A DNA stretch of 64,000 nt from Bradyrhizobium sp. 138 (GTDB lineage: Bacteria; Pseudomonadota; Alphaproteobacteria; Rhizobiales; Xanthobacteraceae), in assembly GCF_023074075.1 (NCBI RefSeq), contig NZ_JADPKT010000074.1, forward strand, positions 62,001 through 126,000, in the 5' to 3' direction. The notes under the pieces were generated by a model, which was not told the origin of the DNA, searched no databases, and saw nothing but the letters and a program-made list of their open reading frames with translations. The position numbers and the translations under genes are program-made. Shown here piece by piece: positions 17,255 through 25,436 of the stretch (position 1 is its first letter; each line of letters begins with the position of its first letter).

Positions 17255-18940
17255 ATGTCCGCAAATCCGAAAAAGCCGCAGAAACTCAAGCCCCGCCTAC
17301 CAAAAGGGCTTCCCGATCGAGCATCGGAAGAAATCGCGGCGACGCGCGAGATGACGGAACGAATCCGCCGAGTGTATGAACGCTATGGGTTCGATCCAGT
17401 AGAGACTCCAACAATTGAATATACGGACGCGTTAGGCAAGTTTTTGCCCGACCAAGATCGTCCCAACGAAGGTGTCTTTTCGTTTCAGGACGAGGATGGT
17501 CAGTGGCTTTCTTTGCGCTATGACCTAACAGCTCCGTTAGCTCGCTATGTTGCAGAACGCTACGGCACCGAGAACTTGGTCCTCCCTTATCGCAGCTACC
17601 GCGCGGGCTACGTCTATCGGAATGAGAAGCCAGGTCCAGGGCGCTTTCGTCAGTTTATGCAATTTGACGCCGATACAGTCGGCTCCGCCTCGCCTGCCGC
17701 TGATGCGGAAATGTGCATGATGGCCGCAGACACTATGGAGGAGTTAGGGATTCCGCGTGGACAGTATGTGGTTAAAGTCAACAACCGCAAACTGCTAGAT
17801 GGTCTAATGGACCTAGTTGGGCTGAGTGGTGATCACAATACGACACGCAGACTGAACGTTCTTCGCGCTTTAGATAAGTATGATCGTCTCGGAGTAGAGG
17901 GCGTCCGCGCGCTCTTGGGCAAAGGTCGTGAGGACGAGAGCGGCGATTATTCACACGGCGCACATTTGAGCGAAGAACAAATAGATCATCTTATGATGTT
18001 GTTTCAGCTCACCCCCCAATCGCCCTTCGAGATGGAAGGATTGCAAGAATGGGAGTGGGATGATTCAAGCTATGTGGATGTTCAGCTGGATCCCTACGGA
18101 CGCCTTGTTAGGCAAATTTATTCGTATCCCAGACCTGGAAGCTTCCCGATAAACAATCGCGCAACAATTAGACACTTCGCAAGTTGGGCCGGAAGCTCTT
18201 CCAAGATTAGCGAGGCGTTGGATGAGTTGCAGGCGATCGCCGACCTTTCCCGAGCAGGCCGTTATGGCTCAAAACGAATATTAATTGACCCTTCAGTAAT
18301 TAGGGGACTCGAATACTACACTGGTCCGGTCTACGAAGTGGAGCTCTTGCTTGAAACCAAGGACGAGAAAGGTCGGCCGGTTAGATTTGGCTCAGTTGGA
18401 GGCGGCGGGCGATACGACGGCCTAATAGCACGTTTTCGCGGACAGGCCGTTCCGGCGACGGGCTTCTCGATTGGGGTGTCTCGTCTGCAGGCGGCTCTGC
18501 AACTCATGAATAAGTTGGACATGAGTCGCGAGTATGGACCTGTTCTCGTAACTGTTTTGGACCGAGATCGAGTTGATGAGTATCAGCGTATGGTCTCGGC
18601 GCTACGGAACAAGGGTATCCGTGCGGAACTCTATCTTGGAAGCGCGAAGGATATTCGAACGCAACTTAAGTATGCTGATAAGCGAAATTCTCCCTGTGCG
18701 GTCATTCAAGGCTCTGACGAAAGAGCTATGCGCCGCGTGCTAATTAAAGATTTGATCTTTGGCGCTCATATTGGAGAGCTAGTGGGCGGGGGTAATCGTG
18801 CTCACTATTTGCACGAACAGACTCATGCTCAGCTCACTTGTTCGGAAGAGGAGCTGCCCGCTGCTGTTGAACACGTGCTGGCAAGGCACAAAGTCACGTG
18901 GAATTGGTCTCATTCAAGAAGAGCTCCATCCGCGCCATGA
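17255..18940 (+). CDS. hisS: Histidyl-tRNA synthetase, low-G+C copy
   Basis: 561 residues, class II synthetase that charges tRNA-His. Motif 2 is YRNEKPGPGRFRQFMQFDAD (121-140) and the histidine-binding loop is GLEYYTGPVYE, where ordinary bacterial HisRS has a form like GLDYYxRTVFE. This is the variant type known from a subset of alphaproteobacteria whose tRNA-His lacks G-1. An anticodon-binding domain follows (LVTVLDRDRVDEY, NSPCAVIQGSDERAMR). Rows counted by hand run about 45-62% G+C against roughly 67% in ilvE, and codon use is correspondingly AT-richer, so the gene looks transferred. The last residues (WSHSRRAPSAP) may read into older intergenic DNA. Whether another hisS exists cannot be seen here. 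Confidence 0.9.
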   Translation: MSANPKKPQKLKPRLPKGLPDRASEEIAATREMTERIRRVYERYGFDPVETPTIEYTDALGKFLPDQDRPNEGVFSFQDEDGQWLSLRYDLTAPLARYVAERYGTENLVLPYRSYRAGYVYRNEKPGPGRFRQFMQFDADTVGSASPAADAEMCMMAADTMEELGIPRGQYVVKVNNRKLLDGLMDLVGLSGDHNTTRRLNVLRALDKYDRLGVEGVRALLGKGREDESGDYSHGAHLSEEQIDHLMMLFQLTPQSPFEMEGLQEWEWDDSSYVDVQLDPYGRLVRQIYSYPRPGSFPINNRATIRHFASWAGSSSKISEALDELQAIADLSRAGRYGSKRILIDPSVIRGLEYYTGPVYEVELLLETKDEKGRPVRFGSVGGGGRYDGLIARFRGQAVPATGFSIGVSRLQAALQLMNKLDMSREYGPVLVTVLDRDRVDEYQRMVSALRNKGIRAELYLGSAKDIRTQLKYADKRNSPCAVIQGSDERAMRRVLIKDLIFGAHIGELVGGGNRAHYLHEQTHAQLTCSEEELPAAVEHVLARHKVTWNWSHSRRAPSAP

Positions 18941-18970
18941 CGTAAAGTGGGGATAGCCATTCCGCCAAGC

Positions 18971-19006
18971 CGTCATGCCCGGGCTTGTCCCGGGCAGCCA
19001 CGTCTT
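18971..19006. repeat. Short repeat CGTCATGCCCGGGCTTGTCCCGGGC
   Basis: CCCGGGCTTGTCCCGGG is a near-palindrome between hisS and the tautomerase gene. A related copy (CGTCATGGCCGGGCTTTTGT, then CCCGGCC) lies at about 51505-51535. It marks the right edge of the low-G+C segment. Confidence 0.65.
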
Positions 19007-19056
19007 GTTTGATGGCGGCCGTCAATGGCCGGTGTTCGGCCGCAAGGGAGAGAACA

Positions 19057-19260
19057 ATGCCTGAGATCACCATCAGCATGGCCGAAGGCCGCACCGACGA
19101 GCAGAAGGCCGGCATGATGCGCGACATCACCCAGGCGCTGGTGAAGAATCTCGGCGTCGACGCCGATGCCGTCGTCATCCAGATCAACGAAGCCCCGCTC
19201 CGCCACAAGATGAAGGGCGGCAAGACGTTTGTGGAACGCGCAGCGGCCGCGAAGAAGTGA
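19057..19260 (+). CDS. 4-oxalocrotonate tautomerase family protein
   Basis: 67 residues from the ATG at 19057, with GGGAG upstream. The catalytic Pro follows the initiator Met (MPEITISMAEGRT), and the length fits the small homo-oligomeric 4-OT group. The basic residue near position 12 (GRT) is also present. It would catalyse keto-enol tautomerisation of an unknown substrate. Upstream in-frame sequence is rejected because removal of Met to expose Pro is essential in this family. Confidence 0.88.
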   Translation: MPEITISMAEGRTDEQKAGMMRDITQALVKNLGVDADAVVIQINEAPLRHKMKGGKTFVERAAAAKK

Positions 19261-19269
19261 CGCGGTAGC

Positions 19270-19382
19270 GTCATTCCAGGGCAGCCCATTGGGGCTGAAC
19301 CACAATGCGCAACGGCGCATTGGGGAATCTCGATCGACAATCTCTGGATTCGGGGTTCGCGCTTCGCGCGCCCCGGAATGAC
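19270..19382. repeat. Intergenic repeat, GTCATTCC/GGAATGAC family
   Basis: Opens GTCATTCCAGGGCAGCCC ten bases after the tautomerase stop and closes CGCCCCGGAATGAC just before the thioesterase gene, with internal dyads around CAATGCGCAACGGCGCATTG. A full copy is at 46847-46963 and a half copy near 37054-37092. Confidence 0.75.
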
Positions 19383-19393
19383 GAGCAAGCACC

Positions 19394-19786
19394 ATGGACG
19401 CACGCGACTTCATCACGATCGGCATGAGCGCCGAGCGCACGCTGGTGGTCCCAGTGGAGCGCACGGTCGGGCATTTCGTCTCTGGCATGCCTTTTGTCTA
19501 CGCGACGCCGATGATGATCCTGGAGATGGAGATGACCTCCGGCGATGCGATCCGCGCCGTGCTTCAGCCGGGCTGGGTCACCGTCGGCACCGAGGTCGAC
19601 ATCCGCCATCTCGCAGCCGCCCTCGTCGGCGCGACGGTGCGGACCACGGCGAAGGTGGTCGCGGTCGAGCGCCGCGTCATCCGCTTCGAGGTCGAGGCGT
19701 TCGAGGGCACACGCAAGCTCGGCGAAGGCCGCCACGCGCGCGGGCTCGTCAATGTCGAGATGTTTAGCAAGCGGTTGGGTAAGTAG
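19394..19786 (+). CDS. Hot-dog fold thioesterase (FlK-like)
   Basis: 130 residues. The pattern ERTLVVPVERTVGHFVSGMP, then YATPMMILEMEMTSGDAIRAVL, then GWVTVGTEVDIRHLAA matches the small FlK/acyl-CoA thioesterase group of hot-dog proteins. It presumably hydrolyses an acyl-CoA; the substrate is unknown. The TAG stop at 19784-19786 lies inside the first bases (GTAGGGTGG) of the following repeat element. Confidence 0.85.
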   Translation: MDARDFITIGMSAERTLVVPVERTVGHFVSGMPFVYATPMMILEMEMTSGDAIRAVLQPGWVTVGTEVDIRHLAAALVGATVRTTAKVVAVERRVIRFEVEAFEGTRKLGEGRHARGLVNVEMFSKRLGK

Positions 19787-19895
19787 GGTGGATTAGCCCT
19801 GCAGATGCGCGAAGCGTATCTGCTCGGCGTAATCCACCGACTTCGTTCCGCGATCGCTGAAGCGTGGTGGATTACGCTACGCTAACCCACCCTAC
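19783..19895. repeat. GTAGGGTGGRTTAGC/GCTAACCCACCCTAC element (family A)
   Basis: Long imperfect inverted repeat beginning GTAGGGTGGATTAGCCC and ending CGCTAACCCACCCTAC, with an inner pair around GTAATCCACC/GGTGGATTAC. It overlaps the stop codon of the thioesterase gene and ends 10 bases from the proC stop. Other family A copies are at 29499, 30775 and 60191. Confidence 0.85.
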
Positions 19896-19904
19896 TGCAC
19901 CGTC

Positions 19905-20738
19905 TTACTTCGCCAATTCCTGCGACCGCTTCGTCGCTGCCGCGATCGCGCGAATCATCAATTCGCGCAGGCCGGGCTCGCCCATCAGTACGCCGAGCGC
20001 GGCGGCGGTGGTGCCGCCGGGCGAGGTGACGTTCTGGCGCAGCGTGCCGGCCGGCAGCTCCGACTGATGCAGCAGCTCGCCGGAGCCGGCGACGGTCTCG
20101 CGCGCAAGCTTCATCGCCAGCGCCTCGGGCAGTCCGGCCGCGACGCCGGCGCGGGCGAGTTCTTCGGCGAGCAGGAACACATAGGCCGGGCCCGAGCCGG
20201 ACACGGCGGTCACCGCGTCCATCAGGCTTTCATCGTCGACCCATTCGACCGAGCCGGTGGCGCGCAGCAGCGCATCGGCCACCGCGCGCTGCGCAGTGCT
20301 GACGGTCTTTGCCGCGACCGCAACGGTGATGCCGCGGCCGATCGCGGCCGGCGTGTTCGGCATCGCGCGCACCACGGCGCCGCCGCAGACCTCTTCAAGC
20401 GAGGCGATCGTGGTTCCCGCCATGATCGAAACCACCGAGGTCTTGTCCGAGACGAACGCCTTCAATTTGGCGCCGGCCTCGCGGAACATCTGCGGCTTCA
20501 CCGCGACGACCAACGTCTCGACCGGGCCGGTCGCCTTCACATCCGGATTGAGCGCGATGCCTTTGGCGGCAAGCGCGGTGATCTCGGGCGAAATGTGCGG
20601 ATCGATCACGGCGACGCGGCGCGGGTCGAGCCCGCCGGCCAGCCATCCGGTCAGCATCGCGCCGCCCATCTTGCCGGCGCCGGCGAGCAGGATGGTGCCG
20701 GTGATGTCTTGGAGGGTGTTGTTTGCCACTGTGATCAC
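19905..20738 (-). CDS. proC: Pyrroline-5-carboxylate reductase
   Basis: 277 residues. It catalyses the last step of proline synthesis, NAD(P)H-dependent reduction of pyrroline-5-carboxylate. A Rossmann N-terminus (ILLAGAGKMGGAMLTGWL) is followed by VAVKPQ, VRAMPNTPAAIGRG and the C-terminal signature DAVTAVSGSGPAYVFLLAE, with TLRQNVTSPGGTTAAAL completing the active site. The length is normal. It is converged on by the thioesterase gene across a repeat. Confidence 0.96.
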   Translation of the reverse strand: MITVANNTLQDITGTILLAGAGKMGGAMLTGWLAGGLDPRRVAVIDPHISPEITALAAKGIALNPDVKATGPVETLVVAVKPQMFREAGAKLKAFVSDKTSVVSIMAGTTIASLEEVCGGAVVRAMPNTPAAIGRGITVAVAAKTVSTAQRAVADALLRATGSVEWVDDESLMDAVTAVSGSGPAYVFLLAEELARAGVAAGLPEALAMKLARETVAGSGELLHQSELPAGTLRQNVTSPGGTTAAALGVLMGEPGLRELMIRAIAAATKRSQELAK

Positions 20739-20750
20739 CTAAGCAGAGGT

Positions 20751-20885
20751 GTCGTCCCTGCGAACACAGGGACCCATAACCACAGGCGGTTCTAGTGGAT
20801 GGAAGGCAGAGCAACAAGCGTTGTGCCACAAGCGGCATCGCGCGGTATGGCTCCCGGATCTTCGCTTCGCTCGTCCGGAACGACG
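20751..20885. repeat. Composite intergenic repeat upstream of proC
   Basis: GTCGTCCCTGCGAACACAGG followed by GACCCATAACCACAGG, then a second block TATGGCTCCCGGATCTTCGC with CGTCCGGAACGAC. Both halves look like known-type dispersed intergenic repeats, with partial internal symmetry (CCCTG/CAGGG, TCCCGGA/TCCGGAA). No gene is seen here. Confidence 0.6.
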
Positions 20886-20925
20886 TGGGGAGGGAGTGCG
20901 GCTCCCTCACGTCACGAGGAGAGCC

Positions 20926-21426
20926 TTACGCCTCTCCGACCGTGTCGAACATCGCCGCGTCCATCGCCTCGGTCGTGGTCTTGCCGGCCCACACCACGAA
21001 CTGGAAGGCCGGGAAGTAGCGTTCGCAGGCGTGGATGGCGCCGGCGAGCATGGCTTCGCATTGTGCGGTCGAGGCGGTGAGGCCGCCCGGCAGCACCAGG
21101 GCCTGGCGGTGCATCACCATGCCGGTGGTGGTCCAGAGGTCGAAATGGCCGACCCACAACTGCTCGTTCACGCCGGCGACGAGCCGCTGCACCTCGCCTC
21201 GGCGCGCAACTGGAATCTTCATGTCGAAGGCGCAGGCCAGATGCAGCGCCTCGATCTCGCCCATCCAGGTGAACGAGAGCTGGTAGTCGGTCCATTGTCC
21301 CTTCGAGACAATCGTGAGTTCGTCTTCGCCGGAGCGTTCGAACGGCCAGTTGTTGCTGGCAGCGATATCCTCGACCACCGCGAGCGGATGGCTTTTGGAA
21401 TCGATAGTGCCTTCGAGCAGGGACAT
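20926..21426 (-). CDS. YbjN-family protein (type III secretion chaperone-like fold)
   Basis: 166 residues from the ATG at 21426. The YbjN domain is recognisable from NNWPFERSGEDELTIVSKGQ, LSFTWMGEIEALHLACAFD and a C-terminal helical region. These proteins have a secretion-chaperone-like fold but no agreed function; YbjN of E. coli affects stress and motility phenotypes. Longer in-frame extensions run into tandem intergenic repeats and were rejected. A row of four dyads lies 70-150 bases upstream. Confidence 0.82.
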   Translation of the reverse strand: MSLLEGTIDSKSHPLAVVEDIAASNNWPFERSGEDELTIVSKGQWTDYQLSFTWMGEIEALHLACAFDMKIPVARRGEVQRLVAGVNEQLWVGHFDLWTTTGMVMHRQALVLPGGLTASTAQCEAMLAGAIHACERYFPAFQFVVWAGKTTTEAMDAAMFDTVGEA

Positions 21427-21842
21427 GCCGTCTCGACCTCTTGCCTTCTTGTTGTCTTTGATACGCACGCGGTTGGTCCGGCGCGCGCTCCCTAACGTCG
21501 CTGCGGCGATCCCTGGGGTCGCTGTTGCGATCCCCTCAGGGTCGCTCTTGCGATCCCAGGGTCGCACTTGCGATCACTTGGATCAGCGCGGGCCTGTCGC
21601 GGATCAAGTGATGTGATTTGCGGAATCTGCGCAACGGGGTCCCGAGTCCGTCCACAAGCCAGGACTCGTTCGTCCACAGCTCATCTCCGCCACAATTCTT
21701 AACGCCGGGAGTCCCTAATCCGGATCGAGGAGAACAAACCGGAATCGGATCCGGGGAGGGCCGGCAATCGTTAATTCCGTGCGGCGGGCGCCCTCCCACG
21801 GGGATGGCATGGGACCATGCGATTTGCCCATGCGGAACGCGC
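21427..21842. other. Gene-free region between the YbjN gene and the ribH promoter
   Basis: About 415 bases with no convincing gene. It holds the four tandem dyads at 21497-21578 (separate entry) and a second inverted repeat, ATCACTTG (21573-21580) against CAAGTGAT (21605-21612), whose inner flanks are both GATC. The stretch 21620-21780 has an AT-richer patch around CCACAATTCTTAACGCC but no defined element. Confidence 0.6.
21497..21578. repeat. Four tandem TCGC-N2-4-GCGA dyads upstream of the YbjN gene
   Basis: Four imperfect repeats of the form GGGTCGCNNTTGCGATCCC. The TCGC half-sites begin at 21498, 21519, 21542 and 21562, i.e. 21, 23 and 20 bases apart, close to two helical turns. The fourth contains the perfect dyad TCGCA-CT-TGCGA. 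The array may bind a regulator cooperatively or may simply be a small tandem repeat. Confidence 0.6.
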
Positions 21843-21871
21843 TTGCCGCGACTGCGCGAGGGCTGCATATT
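21843..21871 (+). promoter_or_regulatory. Candidate sigma70-type promoter for the riboswitch-ribH transcript
   Basis: TTGCCG (21843-21848), a 17-base spacer and CATATT (21866-21871) approximate -35 and -10 boxes. A start near 21878 would place the FMN aptamer about 25 bases into the transcript. Confidence 0.4.
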
Positions 21872-21904
21872 TCCCGGCAGGCCGTTCATCCCGGACGGCC
21901 GATG

Positions 21905-22056
21905 TTCTCAGGGCGGGGTGAAAGTCCCCACCGGCGGTAAGGGCCGAAAGGCCTAAGCCCGCGAGCGCCTTCCGCGAGGGTTATCCCGAAGGGAAGGGTC
22001 AGCAGATTCGGTGCAACTCCGAAGCCGACGGTCAAAGTCCGGATGAAAGAGAACGG
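21905..22056 (+). ncRNA. FMN riboswitch (RFN element)
   Basis: The conserved RFN core is unmistakable: AGGGCGGGGTGAAAGTCCCC, ACCGGCGGTA, AGCCCGCGAGCG, GGTCAGCAGATTCGGTGCAA, CCGAAGCCGACGGT and AAAGTCCGGATGAAAGAGAA, closing against the 5' TTCTCA. It lies about 80 bases upstream of the ribH ATG. Binding of FMN should reduce expression. No strong terminator follows, so control of translation is more likely than attenuation. Confidence 0.96.
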
Positions 22057-22135
22057 TCGGTGGCAGACGCATCGCAAGATGCGGCTGTTTGTCGTTCCGT
22101 GTGCCCTGATTCTGGTCCTTAAACCGAGGAAAGCC

Positions 22136-22696
22136 ATGAATCAGATGTTGCAAGATCCCCAAGCCGAAACCTCCGAAGTGATCCAACCGCCGGTTCCGCA
22201 AGGACCCGCGGCCGAGCACCCGCGCTTCGCAAAGCCGCAGCGGGTCGCCTTCGTGCAGGCCTGCTGGCATCGCGACGTGGTCGAGGAGGCCCGCATCGCC
22301 TTCATCAAGGAGGCCGAGGCGCGCCACCTCACCCATGTCGACGTGTTCGAGGTGCCGGGCTCGTTCGAGATCCCGCTGCACGCGCAGGTCCTCGCCAAGA
22401 CCCGGCGCTACACCGCGATCGTTGCGGCGGGCCTCGTCGTCGACGGTGGCATCTACCGCCACGAATTCGTCGCCGACACCGTGATCAAGGCGTTGATGGA
22501 CGTGCAACTCCGCACCGAGGTGCCGGTGTTCTCAGCCGTGCTGACGCCGCAGCAATTCCACGAGACCGAGGTGCACTACGATTTCTTCCGCAAGCATTTT
22601 GCCATCAAGGGTGTCGAGGTCGCGGCCGCCTGTGCGGAGACATTGCTCGGCCTGGAGCGCCTGCGCGGCCAGGTCGCGGCGGGGATCGTGGGGTAG
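22136..22696 (+). CDS. ribH: 6,7-dimethyl-8-ribityllumazine synthase, RibH2 type
   Basis: 186 residues from the ATG at 22136, with GAGGAAA upstream. It condenses the 5-amino-ribitylaminouracil and dihydroxybutanone phosphate intermediates in riboflavin synthesis. Motifs VFEVPGSFEIPLHAQ and GLVVDGGIYRHEFVAD, and the divergent C-terminus (SAVLTPQQFHETEVHYDFF), resemble the decameric type II enzyme of Brucella and rhizobia, not the icosahedral type I, which usually lies in the ribD-ribE cluster. The first 30 residues are a disordered extension. An FMN riboswitch controls it. Confidence 0.93.
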   Translation: MNQMLQDPQAETSEVIQPPVPQGPAAEHPRFAKPQRVAFVQACWHRDVVEEARIAFIKEAEARHLTHVDVFEVPGSFEIPLHAQVLAKTRRYTAIVAAGLVVDGGIYRHEFVADTVIKALMDVQLRTEVPVFSAVLTPQQFHETEVHYDFFRKHFAIKGVEVAAACAETLLGLERLRGQVAAGIVG

Positions 22697-22706
22697 GCAG
22701 ACTGCA

Positions 22707-22793
22707 GTAGGGTGGGCAAAGCGCAAGCGTGCCCACCTCTTCTCGTGCAACAAAAAAGGTGGGCACGGCGCGTCGCGCCTTTGCCCACCCTAC
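22707..22793. repeat. GTAGGGTGGGCAAAG/CTTTGCCCACCCTAC element (family B)
   Basis: An 87-base near-perfect inverted repeat between ribH and prs, containing a second inner pair AGCGTGCCCACC/GGTGGGCACG. It shares the outer GTAGGGTGG with family A. Other copies are at 43678, 53083 and 63350. Confidence 0.88.
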
Positions 22794-22810
22794 GAGACCG
22801 GAAACGAAAA

Positions 22811-23764
<954 letters not shown>

Positions 23765-23956
23765 GGACGCTTCCTCCCGCGCTTTGCTGGATACGACGTT
23801 CAACATCTCAGATCCCACTGGCAGCACGGTTACGACGGGCGAGGAAATATCAGGCGAGAGGCTGCAATGGCAACCCGGGATGCTACGTTTTCCCTCCGAA
23901 AATCCTGAGTCGGGCCAACGGTTTGGCCGCGACCTGAGGCCGTGGTTTAGCGGGGG

Positions 23957-24571
23957 TTATTGCTCGGCATAGCCGAGGGCTGAGGCCGGCATGTCCGGCG
24001 CGGGCGTAACCGGAATGACGCTCGCCACCGCCGGTCCCCGCAAGGCCGGAGCCGCGCCAGGCGCATCCGGCGTTCCGTTGATCATGTTGGAAAGGCCGCT
24101 GAATCCGGCCTGGGCGATCTTCCGCAGCACCAGATCGTCGGCGGCCGCCCATGCATCCCGTCCGGCCTTGGTCGAGGTCGGTTCCTCGCCGGAGAGGCGC
24201 AGCGCCCGCTGCTGGTTGGCGTCGTAGACGTCCCAGACCCAGGCGATCACGGTCTTGCCGCGGACGATTTGGGCCGAGAGGTAGCTGCGCACGCGGTAGG
24301 CGGCCGAGCCCTCGCGGGAGACGACGGACAGGCTGCGCAGCTTGGATTCGCTGTCGAGCACGCCGACCATGCGATCGAATACCTGGGGTGGCGGGCCGTC
24401 GATCGATTCGAAGGCCACCGTTGCTCCCGAGCCGGTGCTCGGCGCCATCGCATAGGAGTTGGCGGCACCGCCGCCGCCGGCGCAGCCGCCAAGCGCGGTC
24501 GCAGCCGCCAGCAACATGATCGCCAGCACGCACGAACCCGCACGGCGCAAGATGAATGACGCATCCCTCAT
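23957..24571 (-). CDS. Lipoprotein of unknown function
   Basis: 204 residues. A basic N-terminus, a hydrophobic core and the lipobox LGGC (Cys30) mark a lipoprotein, processed by Lgt, which is encoded at 26573-27418. The mature part has a Gly/Ser/Ala linker, then a domain with IDGPPPQVFDRMVGVLDSES and VRSYLSAQIVRGKTVIAWVWDVYD. I do not recognise a named domain. It lies about 190 bases upstream of prs in the same orientation. Confidence 0.78.
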   Translation of the reverse strand: MRDASFILRRAGSCVLAIMLLAAATALGGCAGGGGAANSYAMAPSTGSGATVAFESIDGPPPQVFDRMVGVLDSESKLRSLSVVSREGSAAYRVRSYLSAQIVRGKTVIAWVWDVYDANQQRALRLSGEEPTSTKAGRDAWAAADDLVLRKIAQAGFSGLSNMINGTPDAPGAAPALRGPAVASVIPVTPAPDMPASALGYAEQ

Positions 24572-24668
24572 TATGGAGGGCAGCGATATCGTTAAAATCG
24601 ATTAAGGTCTAGGGCGGGGACGACACAACGCACACCCGGCATGACGATCACTAATGTTGCCCGTGTGT

Positions 24669-25436
24669 TCACCCCTCCAGCGCGATCGCGTGGATGTGGC
24701 GGCCGTAATCCGGCTCCTTGCGATGTACCGAGCGGCGATAGCTGAAGAAGCGTTCGTCGGCGTAGGTGTCCAAACCAAGATCGTCGATCATCAGGATGCC
24801 GGCGGACTCCAGCCGCTTGCGGATGAAGCCGGCGAGATCGAACATCGCGTGTCCCTCGCGCACCGACGGGATGAAGAACACGGCATTGTCCGCATCCGCC
24901 TCGATGAACCGCGCCACGAACTCGTTGCCGACCTCGTAGCTGTCCTGGCGGATCAAGGGGCCGATCGCGGCGATGATGCCGCCGCGCGTAGCACCGAGCG
25001 TCTCCATCGCCGAGATCGTCGCCTCCAGCACGCCCGTCAGCGCGCCCTTCCAGCCAGCGTGGGCGCCGCCGATCACGCGCGCGTTGGGGTCTACGAACAG
25101 CACCGGCCCGCAATCGGCTGTGGAGACGCCGAGCGCGATGCCGGGCGTTTTCGTCACCAGCGCATCGCCTTTCGGCCGCGACCCGTTCGGCCAGGGGTGG
25201 TCTGCGACGAGCACGTCGGGCGAATGGATCTGGTGCAGGCTGAGGAAGCGTTCCGACGCGACGCCGACATGCTCGGCCATGCGGCGGCGGTTCTCGGCGA
25301 CGAGGGCCTGATCGTCGTTGGAGCCGAGCCCGCCGTTCAGCGCGGCATAGATGCCGCTGGAGACGCCGCCCTCGCGGGTGAAGTAGGCATGGCGCAGGCC
25401 GGGCACCGCCGACAGCAGCGACGAGGTGAGAGTCAT
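24669..25436 (-). CDS. pgeF: Peptidoglycan editing factor PgeF (YfiH family)
   Basis: 255 residues. The metal-binding His/Cys/His set of the family is present: H71 in LHQIHSPDV, C109 in STADCGPVL and H126 in GGAHAGWKG. The family was long annotated as polyphenol oxidase or laccase; in E. coli the protein edits peptidoglycan precursors that carry a wrong first amino acid. The start overlaps the midA-like stop by four bases, placing it third in an lgt-midA-pgeF operon. Confidence 0.9.
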   Translation of the reverse strand: MTLTSSLLSAVPGLRHAYFTREGGVSSGIYAALNGGLGSNDDQALVAENRRRMAEHVGVASERFLSLHQIHSPDVLVADHPWPNGSRPKGDALVTKTPGIALGVSTADCGPVLFVDPNARVIGGAHAGWKGALTGVLEATISAMETLGATRGGIIAAIGPLIRQDSYEVGNEFVARFIEADADNAVFFIPSVREGHAMFDLAGFIRKRLESAGILMIDDLGLDTYADERFFSYRRSVHRKEPDYGRHIHAIALEG

